Below, piece by piece: positions 12,801 through 30,640 of a stretch of 64,000 nt of DNA. Source of the DNA: Saccharum officinarum. Taxonomy: Eukaryota > Streptophyta > Magnoliopsida > Poales > Poaceae. Each line of letters starts with the position of its first letter. The first letter of the stretch is position 1. The notes under the pieces were generated by a model. That model ran no database searches and was not told where the DNA came from. It was given only the letters and a program-made list of their open reading frames with translations. The stretch lies in contig CM036159.1 in assembly GCA_020631735.1 (NCBI GenBank), positions 98,882,701 to 98,946,700 on the forward strand, written 5' to 3'. The translations under genes were made by a program, and so were the position numbers.

Positions 12801-13093
12801 ACAATAGCATGCAGGTAATTAAATATAAATTTAGATTTACTTTATATCATAATTCTTAATGATACATGTGGGTAACTTAAATTGAGATGCATGTGTTACT
12901 TTATGTTGTTTTATAGAGTGTAGATGTGGGTATATTAGAAAATAGAATAGATCCAATGACTATTATTGGTGATGATTATTGTCAACTGAATTAATGGCCA
13001 ATTGTTCTAACAATAGGATAAATTGTCGTTTCAGCTTGCACAATGACACTCAAGATATTGAATTTGCTATATCAAAAGAATTATATATGTAAT

Positions 13094-13734
13094 TGTCATG
13101 GTCCTAGGTGGGACTCCCCATGACGGGCCAAAGGGGCCAGGTGAGGCCTAGGACTGAGCCCTAGACGGCCACAGGGCCGCCAGCGCTAGGCCTGAGGGGC
13201 GCGCGGCCAGAGGGGTAGCGCCGCCACCGCCTCCAGATCTTCCGACATCCGAGGCAATCCAGAACAAAATAGGAAAGTCGGAAAAGGTTGGAGAAGAAAT
13301 AAGAGATTTGCTTACAATAAAATTGATTAGGATTTATTAGGAAATAAATAAGTATACTTTGTAATGAAAGCAGTCTAAATCTATAAGGACTCTTCCTCAG
13401 TTTTTTGGAGGTTAAGTTTAGATTGCTTAGGGACTTAGTCTCCTAGGACTATAAATAGAGGGGCGATGTAACATTTTAATCTTAAGCAAAGAAGTGGGCT
13501 TTGGCTTCTTATCTCCTCATCTCCCTTTTGGCCTTCTAAGCCTTGCTCTTCTCCCCTGCCTCTCTCCCTAACACCACACACTGCATCCCTGCACCCACAC
13601 CGCCACCACCCCCTGCCCTAACGCCGCAGCCGCCAATGCCTCCGCAGTTGGCGTGATTAGTACCGCTGCCCAAGCACGCCACGACCCTTGCCCTAGGCTG
13701 CCCCCAACCGCCCAACCTGAGCAGGACCATCACA
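13094..13734 (+). mobile_element. 641-bp solo LTR
   Basis: It starts TGTCATGGTCC and ends GGACCATCACA, a near-perfect inverted terminal pair. The target duplication GTAAT flanks it on both sides (13089-13093, 13735-13739). A TATA box (CTATAAATAG) at about 13450 lies where an LTR promoter is expected. No internal retroelement domain is present, so this is a solo LTR. Confidence 0.75.
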
Positions 13735-13937
13735 GTAATGCTATTATTTTCTAAAATATAAAGTGCTTAAAATTCAAATACAAGAATTGATATGGCATAT
13801 TGGTCAAAATGTAAATAAAATTTATAATCATTGGATATTAATATAACTTAAAGGGAATTGTCAGTGGCATTGATATATATGTAGTTTGAAAACATTATGC
13901 CGGTAGAAAGAGTAGCAGCAAGGGAGGTTCGGTAGGC

Positions 13938-14270
13938 ATGGGGGCTTGTGATGAGGACATCACTCCTTCAGATGCACCCGTTGATCCTCTAACCATTATG
14001 CAAGGTCCAACGACCCGAGTTCGAATGCGGCAATTAAATTTAGAGGTGAGCTCGTTCTTAAGCGATCCCTTTCATAGTTTTGAGAATAGATTACTACCTA
14101 ATAATGTTGTCTTGCTTAGGAACAGTGGGGAGGCTCATGAGGTACTTGGAGAAAGGTGTGGCGGTGTGGCAAGGATGTCCCACACCAACTTGAGGCCCAG
14201 CCTAACTCGACGAATCATTGAAAGAAGTCAGCGTCCAGAATTTGTCAGGCTGCTGCATCACCGTATTTAG
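13938..14270 (+). pseudogene. Retroelement gag-region fragment, 110 aa
   Basis: The ORF contains GPTTRVRMRQLNLEVSSFL followed by LLPNNVVLLRN. This resembles the short conserved block found upstream of or within gag in many grass gypsy elements (a TRxRxRQLN...SFL pattern). No other retroelement domain or LTR could be attached to it. Treat it as a fragment; the assignment rests on pattern memory. Confidence 0.4.
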
Positions 14271-16200
14271 TCCATTGGGCCGTGTATCGTCTTTGAGCCC
14301 ATTAAGGGGCACGTCCAAGGGGAGCGACGACCCTTAGACCTTATAATCAGTCAGCGCCACCGTTGTTAGGTTTTGGGGTTTTTCTTAGAACAATATGTCC
14401 TTGATAGTCACCGTCTTTCGGTTTGTGAAACCCTACATTCGTGATTTTAATCATACATCTGTAGTTTGTCCCATATTTTTGAGTTGCGTACTTTCAAGTT
14501 CTTGCTTGTGCTGTTTGTTTCGCAGGCAGAGATTAGCCTTCTTGGCGAGGTCAACCGGATTGGTGACACGGTTGATAACTATAGGAGTTGTGGTGTTAAG
14601 ATTGTAGGGTTCGTGTCTTTTGATCTAAAGCCGGATCTATGTGTCGTGCTCCACCAAAACGATAGTTATCATCACCCGATGGAAGATCGGGAACCCTGTC
14701 CCCATCTGAGCGAAGGAGAAGAAGGGAACACCATGCACGATGGACGGACGGTGGCCGTCGACGGCGGAGCAGAGTAGAGTAGGGGAGGTCTCTCGTATCA
14801 TTTCCTTATCTGGTAGGCGCAGCGGAAGGGATGGTCTCAAGCACCGTAATAAAAAAAATGTGCTATTGGGCTGGTCCACATGTGTAGGAAGGAGTGTCCG
14901 GGCGAACGAATACCTACACACACCATTACCATTCTAAAAAAACACTCGGGAGAAATATCTCTTTCTCCTGACTTGTCGCAAGCCTCCCCGATTCTTACTC
15001 CATTCCCCACACACCTCCGTCAAATTATCAGGGTTCGATTCGAGCTCCGACATTGCCATCCATGGTGACGACCCCATACCTTCGCTCGGATCGTGGTACG
15101 CCATCGACGTGGGAGTCTGTGTTTCTCGAGATTTCGAGAGGTGCCAACTCACTCTGGCATCGCTCGAGTTTGGGCTGCCCCTCGATCTCGCTTCTTCGAT
15201 AGAGTTCGTTGCGTATGCGGCGGAGGAGAACCCTATGTCGGTTGTGTACTCCAGCCATTGTTCGAGCATCAAATCCAGCAAATAGGTCTCCTCGTCGAGA
15301 CAATTGATGCCTACGTCCTCCCTCATCTCCTGCTCCGAGATGTGGCTATGCTGCAGGAGGGTGCCAGCGGGAATTACAACATCACCAACCTCCCCCACAT
15401 CACTGCCAAGCTCCCGACAGCCACCAAACTCCAACCGGTGAGACCCATGGTGCTCCATCTCAAGGACCTCGCACGGGACCTCCTTGTGCAGATGCCCATC
15501 AAGTCGCGGCAAGCTGGCTAGGATCCTCGATGGCCACGGTGGCGCTTGAGGAAGACATAGGCCTCTGGACTCCGATCCTCCTCGGGTTGGCTTCCTCTAC
15601 TCCTCCTTGCGGGACCAGTTTGGGGACGAAGGTGGCTTTGGCAACCCTGTGGCTACCGAATAAAATATAAAACTGAGGTAAAGGCCGTATCTGGTTCACC
15701 TAAAGAAATATATCTCGTGGCCACTGAATTCACAACAGACATGCTAGCAGATCTGGTGAGATTCTTTGTTGACTTGCACTATCTGTAGTTGAGCTTCAAT
15801 GGAAGCCTTACTTTGGATGAGATCTTTCACACACTTACTGGCAGCATCATAGTAGTGAGAACTGCATACTTCAACTTAAACCGTCCACACCTGCTCGTGA
15901 GAAGCTTGATATGACCTTTCTTGTTAAGCCTTACCAACAGATGTTGCCCATCTTGTGGATCTGCTTGAGAATCAGTATATTCCTGATCTACGGCTGACGG
16001 CCTATCACTATCCAGGGCTGTTAATGCAAAGAGACAAGCTAGCAGAACGTCTTGAATGTGATTTTCTTTTTACACTATGAGCTCCAAAACCTTACGTGTC
16101 ACCACGCTTGATCGTCACTTTGAGCTATTGCTACCTCATTCTGAGAGACGCAACGACTATAGATTGCAGAAGGATAAGTGAAGACGGTGTGTTATACTTG
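14271..16200 (+). other. Degenerate coding-like region of unknown origin
   Basis: Between about 14990 and 15670 both strands are open for 140-190 codons. On the plus strand 15093-15521 reads as a leucine-rich frame ending LLVQMPIKSRQAG, with a continuation in another frame (LEEDIGLWTPILLG) up to 15663. The segment 15720-16180 also has protein-like scraps broken by stops. I do not recognise the family. It could be a decayed gene or retrogene. No start, promoter or splice structure can be supported. Confidence 0.2.
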
Positions 16201-17520
16201 TAATTTTTATTACATAGCACACCATAAGCAATTAAACACATGTCTTATTAGGGTGTTAATAATTTTTATTTTATAATTTGACTGAAGTTTCAATAATCTT
16301 ATCTATGCCTACACAACCCGTTGGAAACATTAATTTGTGAGTTGTGATGTAGCAATTCATCCTTCTAGATGGTTTCTCTTTAAAGTGGTGGTCTATGTTT
16401 TTAGATCTATTTATTTAGGATGAATAAGAAGTGTTTATAAATTCGTAGTTCGATCTAGTCACTAACTTTTTGGAAATGACACCTGATACCACTTCTATGT
16501 GGACTGTATATACTACTGTACTACAACTAAAAGGAGACCTTCACACCGACACCAATGGAAAATTGACTCTCGACACAAGAAAACTCAAGCTTTGTTCTTT
16601 TTTATGCACTTGGTATAGCAATGACACACTTTATTGGTGGCTATACTACACACTCTAATCTTTCATGGTGCCTACATATGCCATCCTTTCAAATTGTTTC
16701 CGCTTGTCTTTGCGTCTTGGAGGTGGAGTGCTCCTTTCTCTCTCTATATATATAGTATAAACACAATCGTTGGATTGGTGTCAAGTGGCAACCACCATAT
16801 CATCACATACAAAATATATTTACTATAATATAAACATTATTTATGCTTATCTAAACCCTAGTCCTAATGTATACACGTTTACTTGGTCTACATGGTGGAA
16901 TATCGCACTGTACTTACTTTTAACTCAACAATAATAATGGTATGTAATTTAGAAGTATATATATAGCGTACTTTATGGATCTCGTTTTTTGCATAATAGC
17001 TATATTATTATTTACATGTAGATTTGAAAGCTATTTTTATTTATTTACTATAAAGTTTGAATTAGATAATTTAGATACAAATTAAAATGTTTTAATTATA
17101 TTGTTGCCTATATGGTTGGTTTAGGGATTACTTGCTTTATGTTTTATAATCGCATCATCTATCGTCTTTGTTTGTTAAAGTATGGAATTACCACCGAGAG
17201 CTGTGGAACTCATGACTCTATAAGAAAGTAGAATGACCTACTTTTACACGAATTTTCTATCAGATCAGCAGCAGAACTTCAGTGTTAACTGTTAAGGTTA
17301 GCAAAATGCGAGCGCACTGCATGTCTGCACGATCTGAATGACCATGTCGAGACGGTCTTTTTCTTCACCAAAAAAAACGGGTGGGATTCTTTCTCTGAAT
17401 TTTTTTCCTCGACGGTGCAGGTGTACAATACTCGAGACGCGTTATAATTCATCTCGGTTCGCGCGCGTCAGACTCGACCACACTTACTACACACACGGAC
17501 ACGGTTGACGGTCCTCGTAT
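16201..17520. other. AT-rich spacer downstream of SULTR
   Basis: No gene recognised. The 3' untranslated region of the minus-strand SULTR gene should lie in the right-hand few hundred bases. Confidence 0.45.
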
Positions 17521-17527
17521 CGATCAG

Positions 17528-23338
<5,811 letters not shown>

Positions 23339-23505
23339 GGAGGTGGTGTGTGTGTGTGTGTGTGTGCAAGCAGCAAGCAGATGGAGCTTTCGTTGCTTCT
23401 TCCTCGCGGGCGCAGTCGCGCGCTAGCTCAACTCACAGCTGCTAGCTAGCTGTCCCTCTCTCAGCTGCTGCGTTTCGGTGACCGGCGGCGAGGCGTTCAG
23501 GGCGG

Positions 23506-23515
23506 TTATATATAG
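23506..23515 (-). promoter_or_regulatory. Putative TATA box of the SULTR gene
   Basis: CTATATATAA on the minus strand, about 170 bp upstream of the ATG at 23338. Transcription would start near 23475, giving a leader with CT and CA tracts, including a (CA)n run just before the start codon. Confidence 0.5.
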
Positions 23516-23971
23516 GCGGCTGGCTGGACTCTGGATCGAGGAGGCGACGACCGGCAAGGCAAGTGCTGCCTCGGGTGGGATAGTGGGCCCGGGCCGGACG
23601 CCGCGTCACTGCCGGAGCGGGTGTGTTCGGTGCTGGTGGCGGGCCGCGGAGCTCCGGGCCCCGCTCGTCATCGAGGCGGGAAGTGGCCCGGCCCGGTGGT
23701 TTTGGACACGTGGAAGTGGAAGTGGAAGGAAGCGCGGCCAAGTGGAAGGACACGCAGTCGTGCGGGTTGGCGCCGCTGTCGATGGCCGCGCCGGGCGTCG
23801 GCACGAGGCTGAGGGGCTTCGGTTCGGTTGGTGTCACGGCCGGGGCAATCTGTGTGTGCAACTGCCGATTCGGCGACGGCCTGGGGTTTTCGGTGGAAGG
23901 CGCGTCGAGTCTCGGCTCGGGCGTTGTATCCGGCCGTGCTGTTTCCTGATTTGGGAGTGGCAGTTACCAGG

Positions 23972-24214
23972 GGCCGGTTTACATGCAAAATTTTTGATAA
24001 AATGACATTGTAGCGCTTTTCGTTGTTATTTGATAAATATTGTCTAATCATAGTCTAATTAGGCTTAAAAGATTCGTCTCGTCTATTTCGTCTAAACTGT
24101 GTAATTAGTTTTATTTTTTATCTATATTTAATGTTTAATGCATGTGTCTAAAGATTCGATGTGACGGGGAATCTGAAAAATTTTACAAAATTTTCTGCGA
24201 ACTAAACCAGGTCC
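23972..24214. mobile_element. Tourist-like MITE upstream of SULTR
   Basis: Ends GGCCGGTTTACATGC / GCGAACTAAACCAGGTCC, flanked by AGG duplications (23969-23971, 24215-24217). It lies about 450 bp upstream of the predicted TATA box, so it could affect SULTR regulation. Confidence 0.75.
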
Positions 24215-24432
24215 AGGTTGCCTACCTCGTGGATCCTAGGATTTTGGATCCGTGACATCTGCCTGGAAAGGGTGACGTGCTAGTGCTACAGACTACAGTG
24301 TGCTGTTGCCGCCGGCGTTTGTGTGTCTCACAGCTTAAATTTGACCCTCATGTCAGTTTCTTTATCGGTATAACTCGGACATGCGTAATAAAATCTGCGT
24401 ATCCAGAAAAGTCAAAACGTCTTATAATTTAA

Positions 24433-25866
24433 GGTTAAGTCTACTTTAAGACCTTTAACTATCACAAAAGTCTAGATTTCAACCTCTAACTTTAAAACCG
24501 GATAACATTGGCTCTCCGACTCTTAAAAAGTTAACTTTTCAACCTTGGACGGTTTGCATGACACTGTTTGTGGCGATGACGTCAGCACTCATTTTTAATT
24601 TGCGAAATTAATATTTTTTTTTATTTAGAGCTCCAAATATAGCAAATAATATATCAATTTTGATCGTCTCGACGAGCTCTTTGCAATGGTGTACTCTGTT
24701 TTGTTGTTTGAGATAATTTTATTTCATAAAAAATAAATATTTCTATAAAACAAGTGAGAACGAGGCCAATATAGAGGATAAAACTTTAATTTTTTGTGTA
24801 CTAGTTTTATTAGACTGTCTCCAACAATGGAGACCTAAACTCCACACTCATTCCAGGTTTTAGGTCATCCACAAGAAAAAGTCACCCACCCAAAAATCTG
24901 TCCTCTCCAACATCACACACATTTGTCCGACACCTCCACCTCGCCCGCCGAGCCGCGAGCTCCTCCAGCCTTGCCCGCCTCGCACCCCGCCTCGCCGTCG
25001 TCGGCCCCACCTTGCCGTCGTCCTCCACGCAGATCCGCCAGCGCCGCCCGCCACCGCACTCCATTGAACGCCGCCCGCGACCGTACGCCACCGAGCGCCG
25101 CCGCCACCGCACGCCACCGAGCTCCTCCCGCCTTGTGCCGCCACCCGCCTCGCCATCGTAGAAGAGCTCCGCCGTGCCGCTCCTGCCGCTTGCCGCGGGC
25201 ACACCGCGCACTGCTCGAGCTGCTCGTCGGCGGTCACGCCGTGCCGCTCCAGCCGCTCGCCGGCAGGGCCGCCGCTCACCGCTCCACCAATCCCACGCCG
25301 CTCACCACCAACGTCGTCCGCGTCCGCCGCCTCGGCCCGCACCAGATCCGCCGCCCCATGGCCCTCCCCTCCTCCGAGCTGGAGGTCGCTCCTCGCCTCC
25401 ACCTGGGCCTCTAGCTACTAGGATGACGAGGAATAGCGGGCGAAGATTTGCGCCGTGGTTCGACCGGTACGCAAAATGCCTACTGCCTTTGCGTCTTCTG
25501 TTGAAGGCCGCTAAAACACTTGTTTTATAGAAATATTTAATTTTTCACGAAATAAAACTATCTCAAACAACAAAACAGAGTACACCATTACAAAGAGCTC
25601 GTCGAGACGATCAAAATTGATATACTATTTGCTATATTTAGAGCTCCGAATAAAAAGATATTAATTTTGCAAATTAAAAATGAGTGCTGGCGTCATCGCT
25701 GACGTCAGCACCACAAACGGTGTCATATAAACCGTCTAGAAAACTGCTCAAGGTTGAAAAGTGAATTTTTTTCAAAAGTTAGAGAGCCAATGTTATCCGG
25801 TTTTGAAGTTGGAGGTCGAAATCCTGACTTTTGCGATAGTTTGAGGTCTTAAAGTGGACTTAACCC
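24433..25866. mobile_element. Foldback MULE-like element with GC-rich cargo
   Basis: Inverted arms of about 324 bp (24433-24756) and 350 bp (25517-25866), starting GGTTAAGTCTACTTTAAGACC. They are flanked by the 10-bp direct repeat TATAATTTAA (24423-24432, 25867-25876), as expected for Mutator-like transposition. The 760-bp centre contains a GC-rich segment (24930-25420) open for 160-180 codons on both strands, rich in Pro/Ala/Arg on the plus strand. It resembles 5' coding and promoter sequence captured by Pack-MULEs. No donor gene or transposase recognised. Confidence 0.7.
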
Positions 25867-26161
25867 TATAATTTAAGATGGACTGAGTACATACTATTGT
25901 AAAACCGTGCGCACCAGCACAGGTGTAGACAATATGGAATGTTTATGGTGACGATGCGTCGTCAGCTAGCACACGCTTTTACCTTTAACCTACACGCCCA
26001 ATGTGTTGGCATTCTACATTGGCTGCGGCCATCTTTGCCAGCTTTGTATGTATATCGAGCGCGGCCTCCGCGGTAGCACTGCACTCACCCAGTGTACCGC
26101 TGTGGTCCTTGGAAGTTAAGCTCTGCTCCCTATAGATGCGTAGGGCAATACCTATCTTTCA

Positions 26162-26373
26162 GGGCATCTCCAATTATCTAACTTAGAGCTAGCTCATAAT
26201 TTTTTTAATCATTAAATAGTGCAAAAGACAGTAGACTGACGTTGACTCAAGACATAGTCTCGCACACTTCACGATGCATTCCTCTCTCATAGCACGATGT
26301 TTATGACAATCTCTCTCCACTATATTTATCAGCTTAGAGCTAATGCTAGCTCATACTGTTGGAGACGCACTTC
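26162..26373. mobile_element. MITE with GGGCATCTCCAA ends
   Basis: The left end AGGGCATCTCCAATTATC and the right end ...ACTGTTGGAGACGCAC are inverted. Subterminal CTTAGAGCTAGCTCAT / GAGCTAATGCTAGCTCAT also match. Typical small non-autonomous grass element; boundaries approximate. Confidence 0.5.
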
Positions 26374-26987
26374 TGTTCCGGTATTCTTAATTCTGCTCGG
26401 TTATACATTTACTCCAACAAACCATGTATTTTGTAATAGTAATAACTTAAAGTACAAATAACACATTGAAACTCCGTTTCAAACACCAGAAATCTTGGAT
26501 TTATTTTAGAGATCCCAAAGCGCATAAACAAAAGCTCGTGCTCCCTAAATCCTAAATTCAGATGATGTAACACACAAACAGAGGTCCAGATTAGGAAGAT
26601 GGAAAAAACAAACAAACCTAACCATGCATATATAGTTACGTTAACTTTAGAGACCGAAGGAACTGAGGATCACACACACAGAAAAACATCATATGACTAA
26701 TTTGTCCAAACATGTGGACACTAGGTTGTCCATTGTTTCTCCCCTGATGACTCAGCTCTTGGACGTAGCCCGAACCGTGGCACTAGCTCCTAGTCGCCAC
26801 TATGCTACTGATGGAGCCATGTGAATGTTGTTTTTGCCCTTAAGGGCATATGCCCCTTAGGGGCAAATTTTCTACGTTAGCCATGTCCTTCAGTGAGTGC
26901 GAACGAAGAATGCTCCTGGCTGATGCTGACTTGCGTTGTCTCGACCATGCTCGTAGTGCTCTCATTACAATCACTTAACGTCATGAT
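26374..26987. other. Spacer
   Basis: No gene recognised. Two adjacent short palindromes lie at 26835-26848 and 26851-26865. Confidence 0.4.
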
Positions 26988-27650
26988 TTACATATAGTTG
27001 TGTGCATGCCAATCTCGACAGGGAAACATGAATGTGGGTCTCTCAACAGGAACGTCCGGCAGTGGCACTGACTTGGTGATGACCTGCACTGCCTCCACCA
27101 TACTTAGATGACTGGAAAGGTTCGGGTTGGTGCAAGCCAAGCCAAAAGGGCAAGAGACGCTTAGGCTCCAGAAGGATGCCGCGATCCTACTGATCACCCT
27201 TTGCATTGTCTTTGGTGATCACGCTAGCATCCAGAGCCTCAAGAAACCTCCCCTCCCGGTGAAGGCACCAGACCTAGTCGGTGATGTGGTCATTCTTTGG
27301 CGAGACATTGCCATTCTTCTTGCCCGTAACAACCTCCAGAATGAGAACCCCAAATGCGTAGGTATCGGTCTACCAAGTGGACCTGAAGGTCAACGCATAC
27401 TCAGGCGCTATGTAGCCCCAAGCGCTTGCGATATCGGTGACAGAGCTCCTGTCTACGACAACCATGGAAACTATACCGAAGTCACCAAGACGGGCGCAGA
27501 AGGTCGAGTCGACCATGATGTTGCTTGCTCTGATGTCACGGTGTAGCACCGTTGGCTCATGCTCATGGTGAATGTAGTGCAGACCAGTGGCTATGTCCTT
27601 AAAGCCATAGCGGGTTGGCTCCGCCAGGCGGTGCCACCTTTCAGGAATGT
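26988..27650 (-). pseudogene. Lectin-type receptor-kinase domain fragment, decayed
   Basis: Read on the minus strand from about 27640, the translation shows the second half of a Ser/Thr kinase domain: HYIHHEHEPTVLHRDIRASN (catalytic loop), then RLGDFGIVSMV (DFG), then AWGYIAPEYA, then TYAFGVLILEVVTG. It closes with a tail ending MVEAVQVITKSVPLPDVPVE in a different frame. These are hallmarks of L-type lectin receptor-like kinases. TAG stops interrupt the frame at 27370-27372 and 27274-27276, and the tail needs frameshifts. The lectin, transmembrane and N-lobe parts are absent. It is a non-functional fragment, possibly carried in by a transposon or an unequal exchange. Confidence 0.75.
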
Positions 27651-27728
27651 TTTTGTGACGTTGCGTTGTTAGCTAGCACATGCTTTCACCTTTAACGTAC
27701 ATGTCGATGCGTACGTGAGCTGGGTAAA

Positions 27729-27815
27729 TGAATACTCCCTCCGTCACATTGTAAGTCGCCATCTCATTTTTTTTAAGGAGTCAACCAATCTTAACTTTGA
27801 CTATGTTTATTTTTG
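27729..27815. repeat. Truncated Stowaway-like MITE end
   Basis: TACTCCCTCCGTCACATTGTAAGTCG followed by CTTTGACTATG resembles the end of a grass Stowaway (Mariner) MITE. The matching opposite end was not found nearby. Confidence 0.45.
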
Positions 27816-29035
27816 ATACTGATGATTAAGAGTACTTGAACTCCAAGCACCTCTCTCGTTATTATATACCTTGATCACGATCAAGTGGATTTGATCAAAG
27901 GATACGGATACAGAACGAAGGTGAGGAACAGATAATAATACTCTCAGTTTGGACAATGTAGCCAAGTATGCGGTGTGGCTAAATCTTCCCAGTAACAGGT
28001 AAAACTGTAAAAGTGAATGCAAGGTGAGCGCACGTTTTAGTCGGACTCGGAATCTTGTAAAGATGTCACAAAAGTTACGCCGTGGAGTGACCGATGCAAA
28101 TGCAAGCCATTAACCTGGAGCCTGAAAAGAACTAGCATCATCAGATTAGATGCTCGTCTAAGGTGGTAGTTATAATTGATTATTAAATGTCGATCGGCCA
28201 TAGAGGAGCATACATGCAATGTTTAGCCCTAGCCAAAATGCACATCAGCATCATTTCAGACAGGCACAAACACCAACCACCGTAACTAGCTAGTGTGCGC
28301 ACGAGTGATTCTCCGTAAGAACACGTGTTCACCGATGTGAAACTGCTAGGCCGCCACTCGACCCGGAGTGGCTGCTACCCCAGCGAAACGGTGGATCCAC
28401 ATTCCACTTCAAAGTTAAAATTTTCAGTTAAAATTTGCTAGCACTCACGTCATCTATAGTATCTGCCTAGTTAGCTCAGATCGACGGGGAATACACAAAA
28501 TCTGTTGCCTTGGCTAAGCTACCCGATCTGATTCCCTTCTTCACTTGCGGACTGACGGATTCGCCCATCACTAGCCCTCAACAGTGCAAGGGAGGGTGCA
28601 GATGCTAGTGGCCACAGTCGCCGCACTTGCTGGGCTGCCTGGACTGCATGCCTGTTTGACCTCTTGTGGTCGTGGATGGACGCATCATAAAAGCTAAGAT
28701 CGACCACACGCAATTCCCCGCGTCCTAATCAAATCATTGACCACGTACATGACATTATTGCCCTGTTCTATATCTGGCCAATGGACCCATTTTCTTTTTT
28801 ATAAAAAAATAGAGAAGTGTGTAAGTTCATCAATGGAGGATCAGTGGTGTAAGTGAATAGTGAATGTTGGTGAAATCTACTCAAGCATCGAAAAGCAAAT
28901 TTAAATCTATTGCATAAAAATTTCATGTCCAAAAAAAGTACATATATGCCAGAGGATATTTATAGAGAGGGGAGTCTCCGATTGAAATTTGATAGGGTGG
29001 AAACCCCGGCCATAAGATGGCTTAATGCTGTGCAC
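27816..29035. other. Spacer, nothing recognised
   Basis: Contains no supportable gene. Short open frames here show no family hallmarks. Confidence 0.4.
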
Positions 29036-29110
29036 ACGGAGATTCGAACCGTGGTTGCTAGCTCAACTCTAACACGAGCTAGCCAACCAGGCAAGAGCTC
29101 GCTTGCAGGA
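29036..29110 (-). repeat. tRNA-derived SINE-like segment
   Basis: On the minus strand GGTTCGAATCT matches the Pol III B box. It is preceded about 35 nt upstream by TTGGCTAGCTCG, a weak A box. The surrounding sequence does not fold as a functional tRNA. A SINE head, with its body extending left to about 28900, is the likely reading. Confidence 0.35.
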
Positions 29111-30270
29111 GTCTTCGATTATACCTATATAATTCCCTTTCTGCCCTTAATCATTCTATTGCATCAGAATATATACTCCGTAGCTTTCATAATCCCAAAG
29201 GGTAATATGGTCTTTGCATAGTACAATCATGCTATTGAACAACTCTTCTTGGCTTCGCCGGACAAAGTGGGTCTTCGCAAGCTAAGGTTATGTTGACTTC
29301 GTTCCAATCGGCTTTGGCTTCGCTTCATTCCGAAGTGAACTGTTTGCCTTCGGTCCAATGTTTCTGGCTTCGTCTTTGCAATCTTGTCATTAGCTTCGCT
29401 AGTTGGTCTATGACCGAAGCTGGAGCAGTACCCTACAACTCTCAATAAGAAAATAGCTATGAGAGATTAAATCCGTTGAATTTCTTTTTTTCACGATGGG
29501 GCCATTCACCCGTTTTTCGAATCCGTTGGATTTCATCGAACAGATATATGAATAAGAGTAATAAAGTACGAAGAAATCTCTCTCTTTAAGTTTCAATGAA
29601 AGTTCTGAAATAGAATTGAAGTTTGGTCTTTTGGTACTTTTCTTTTCATCTATCATCTTTGGCGAGTAAAGTTGCTGTGTCTTCTCGTATATGATAGTTA
29701 AGCTTCTGTGCTCTTTTTTAATGAACAAGCTAGTTATATACCATCCTCGGATGATAGAGGCTGAGACCTTTATTCCATTATATAAAAAAATATGATCACA
29801 TGAACTCCGTACGTACATACGAACTCCTTGGCTACGTACGGGGAACCAGACGTCGGGGTACATCGTTTTCGATGCGCTCAAGACCTCAGGTGTTGCGCAT
29901 CTATCACCAGTAACTTATATTCTGTAACCCACTCACGCACGAGTGTGATGTGTTTATGTGATAATAATGTGAAAGAACAGATGCCCGATTCCATGGCTCT
30001 CGGCCCGTCGTCACTCGTCAGCCGTAGCAGCAGGCATCCAGCGTGTACGCCACCGATCGAGGTCATTAGACGCGTATCAGCTTATCATCGGGTCAAAGCT
30101 GCACTAAGCTGTTAGACGTTTCAATTCCGAGAGGACGACGAGCTGGAGCTGGTTTATCAATGCAATTATCACGACGACGTAGGACGTACCAGATCGACCA
30201 CCAAATGAGCGCGACGCGATGCATCCATGGATCACATGCCATGTTCCATCTGCTGGGAACATTGGGTCCA
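29111..30270. other. Spacer with possible organelle-like AT-rich patch
   Basis: 29225-29430 is full of GGCTTCG repeats. 29440-29700 has an AT-rich texture that looks plastid-like to me, but I could not place it on a plastid gene. No supported gene. Confidence 0.25.
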
Positions 30271-30274
30271 CTCA

Positions 30275-30517
30275 CGTCTTGTTAGATACACTCCAAATTC
30301 TAAGTTTTTTCACACTCTCTCCATCACATCAAATTTTGGACGCATACATGGAGCATTAAATATTGGTCAAAAAAAATAATTAATTGTACAGTTTGACAGT
30401 AAATCACGAGACAAATCTTTTGAGTATAATTATTCCATGATTGAATATTAATTACCAAATACAAACGAAATGTTACAGTAGCTATTGTTGAAAAAAATTT
30501 GCAATCTAAACGAGGCC
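30275..30517. mobile_element. Tourist-like MITE
   Basis: Same family as 22261-22504: subterminal CTCTCTCCATCACATCAA and ATCACGAGACAAATCTTTTGAG, right end ATCTAAACGAGGCC. TCA duplications lie on both sides (30272-30274, 30518-30520). The left terminus is mutated to CGTCTTGTTAGAT. Confidence 0.75.
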
Positions 30518-30640
30518 TCAATCATTTCAGATAGAATCTGATGCGTACATCTCCGACAACTAGTACCCGACTGTTACTACTTACTCCAGTACATCGGTTA
30601 AACTGAGTCAAGTCTACAGAATTGGAGGCTGTTGAGATAT

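Noticed and set aside
14934..15512. 192-aa minus-strand open frame
   Set aside because: No domain, promoter or splice evidence, and the plus strand is open over the same region; kept only as an unknown degenerate region.
26095..26150. GGAAGTTAAGCTCTGCTC resembling the internal control region of 5S rRNA
   Set aside because: Only about 10 bases match and the rest of the 120-nt gene is absent, so no RNA gene is supported.
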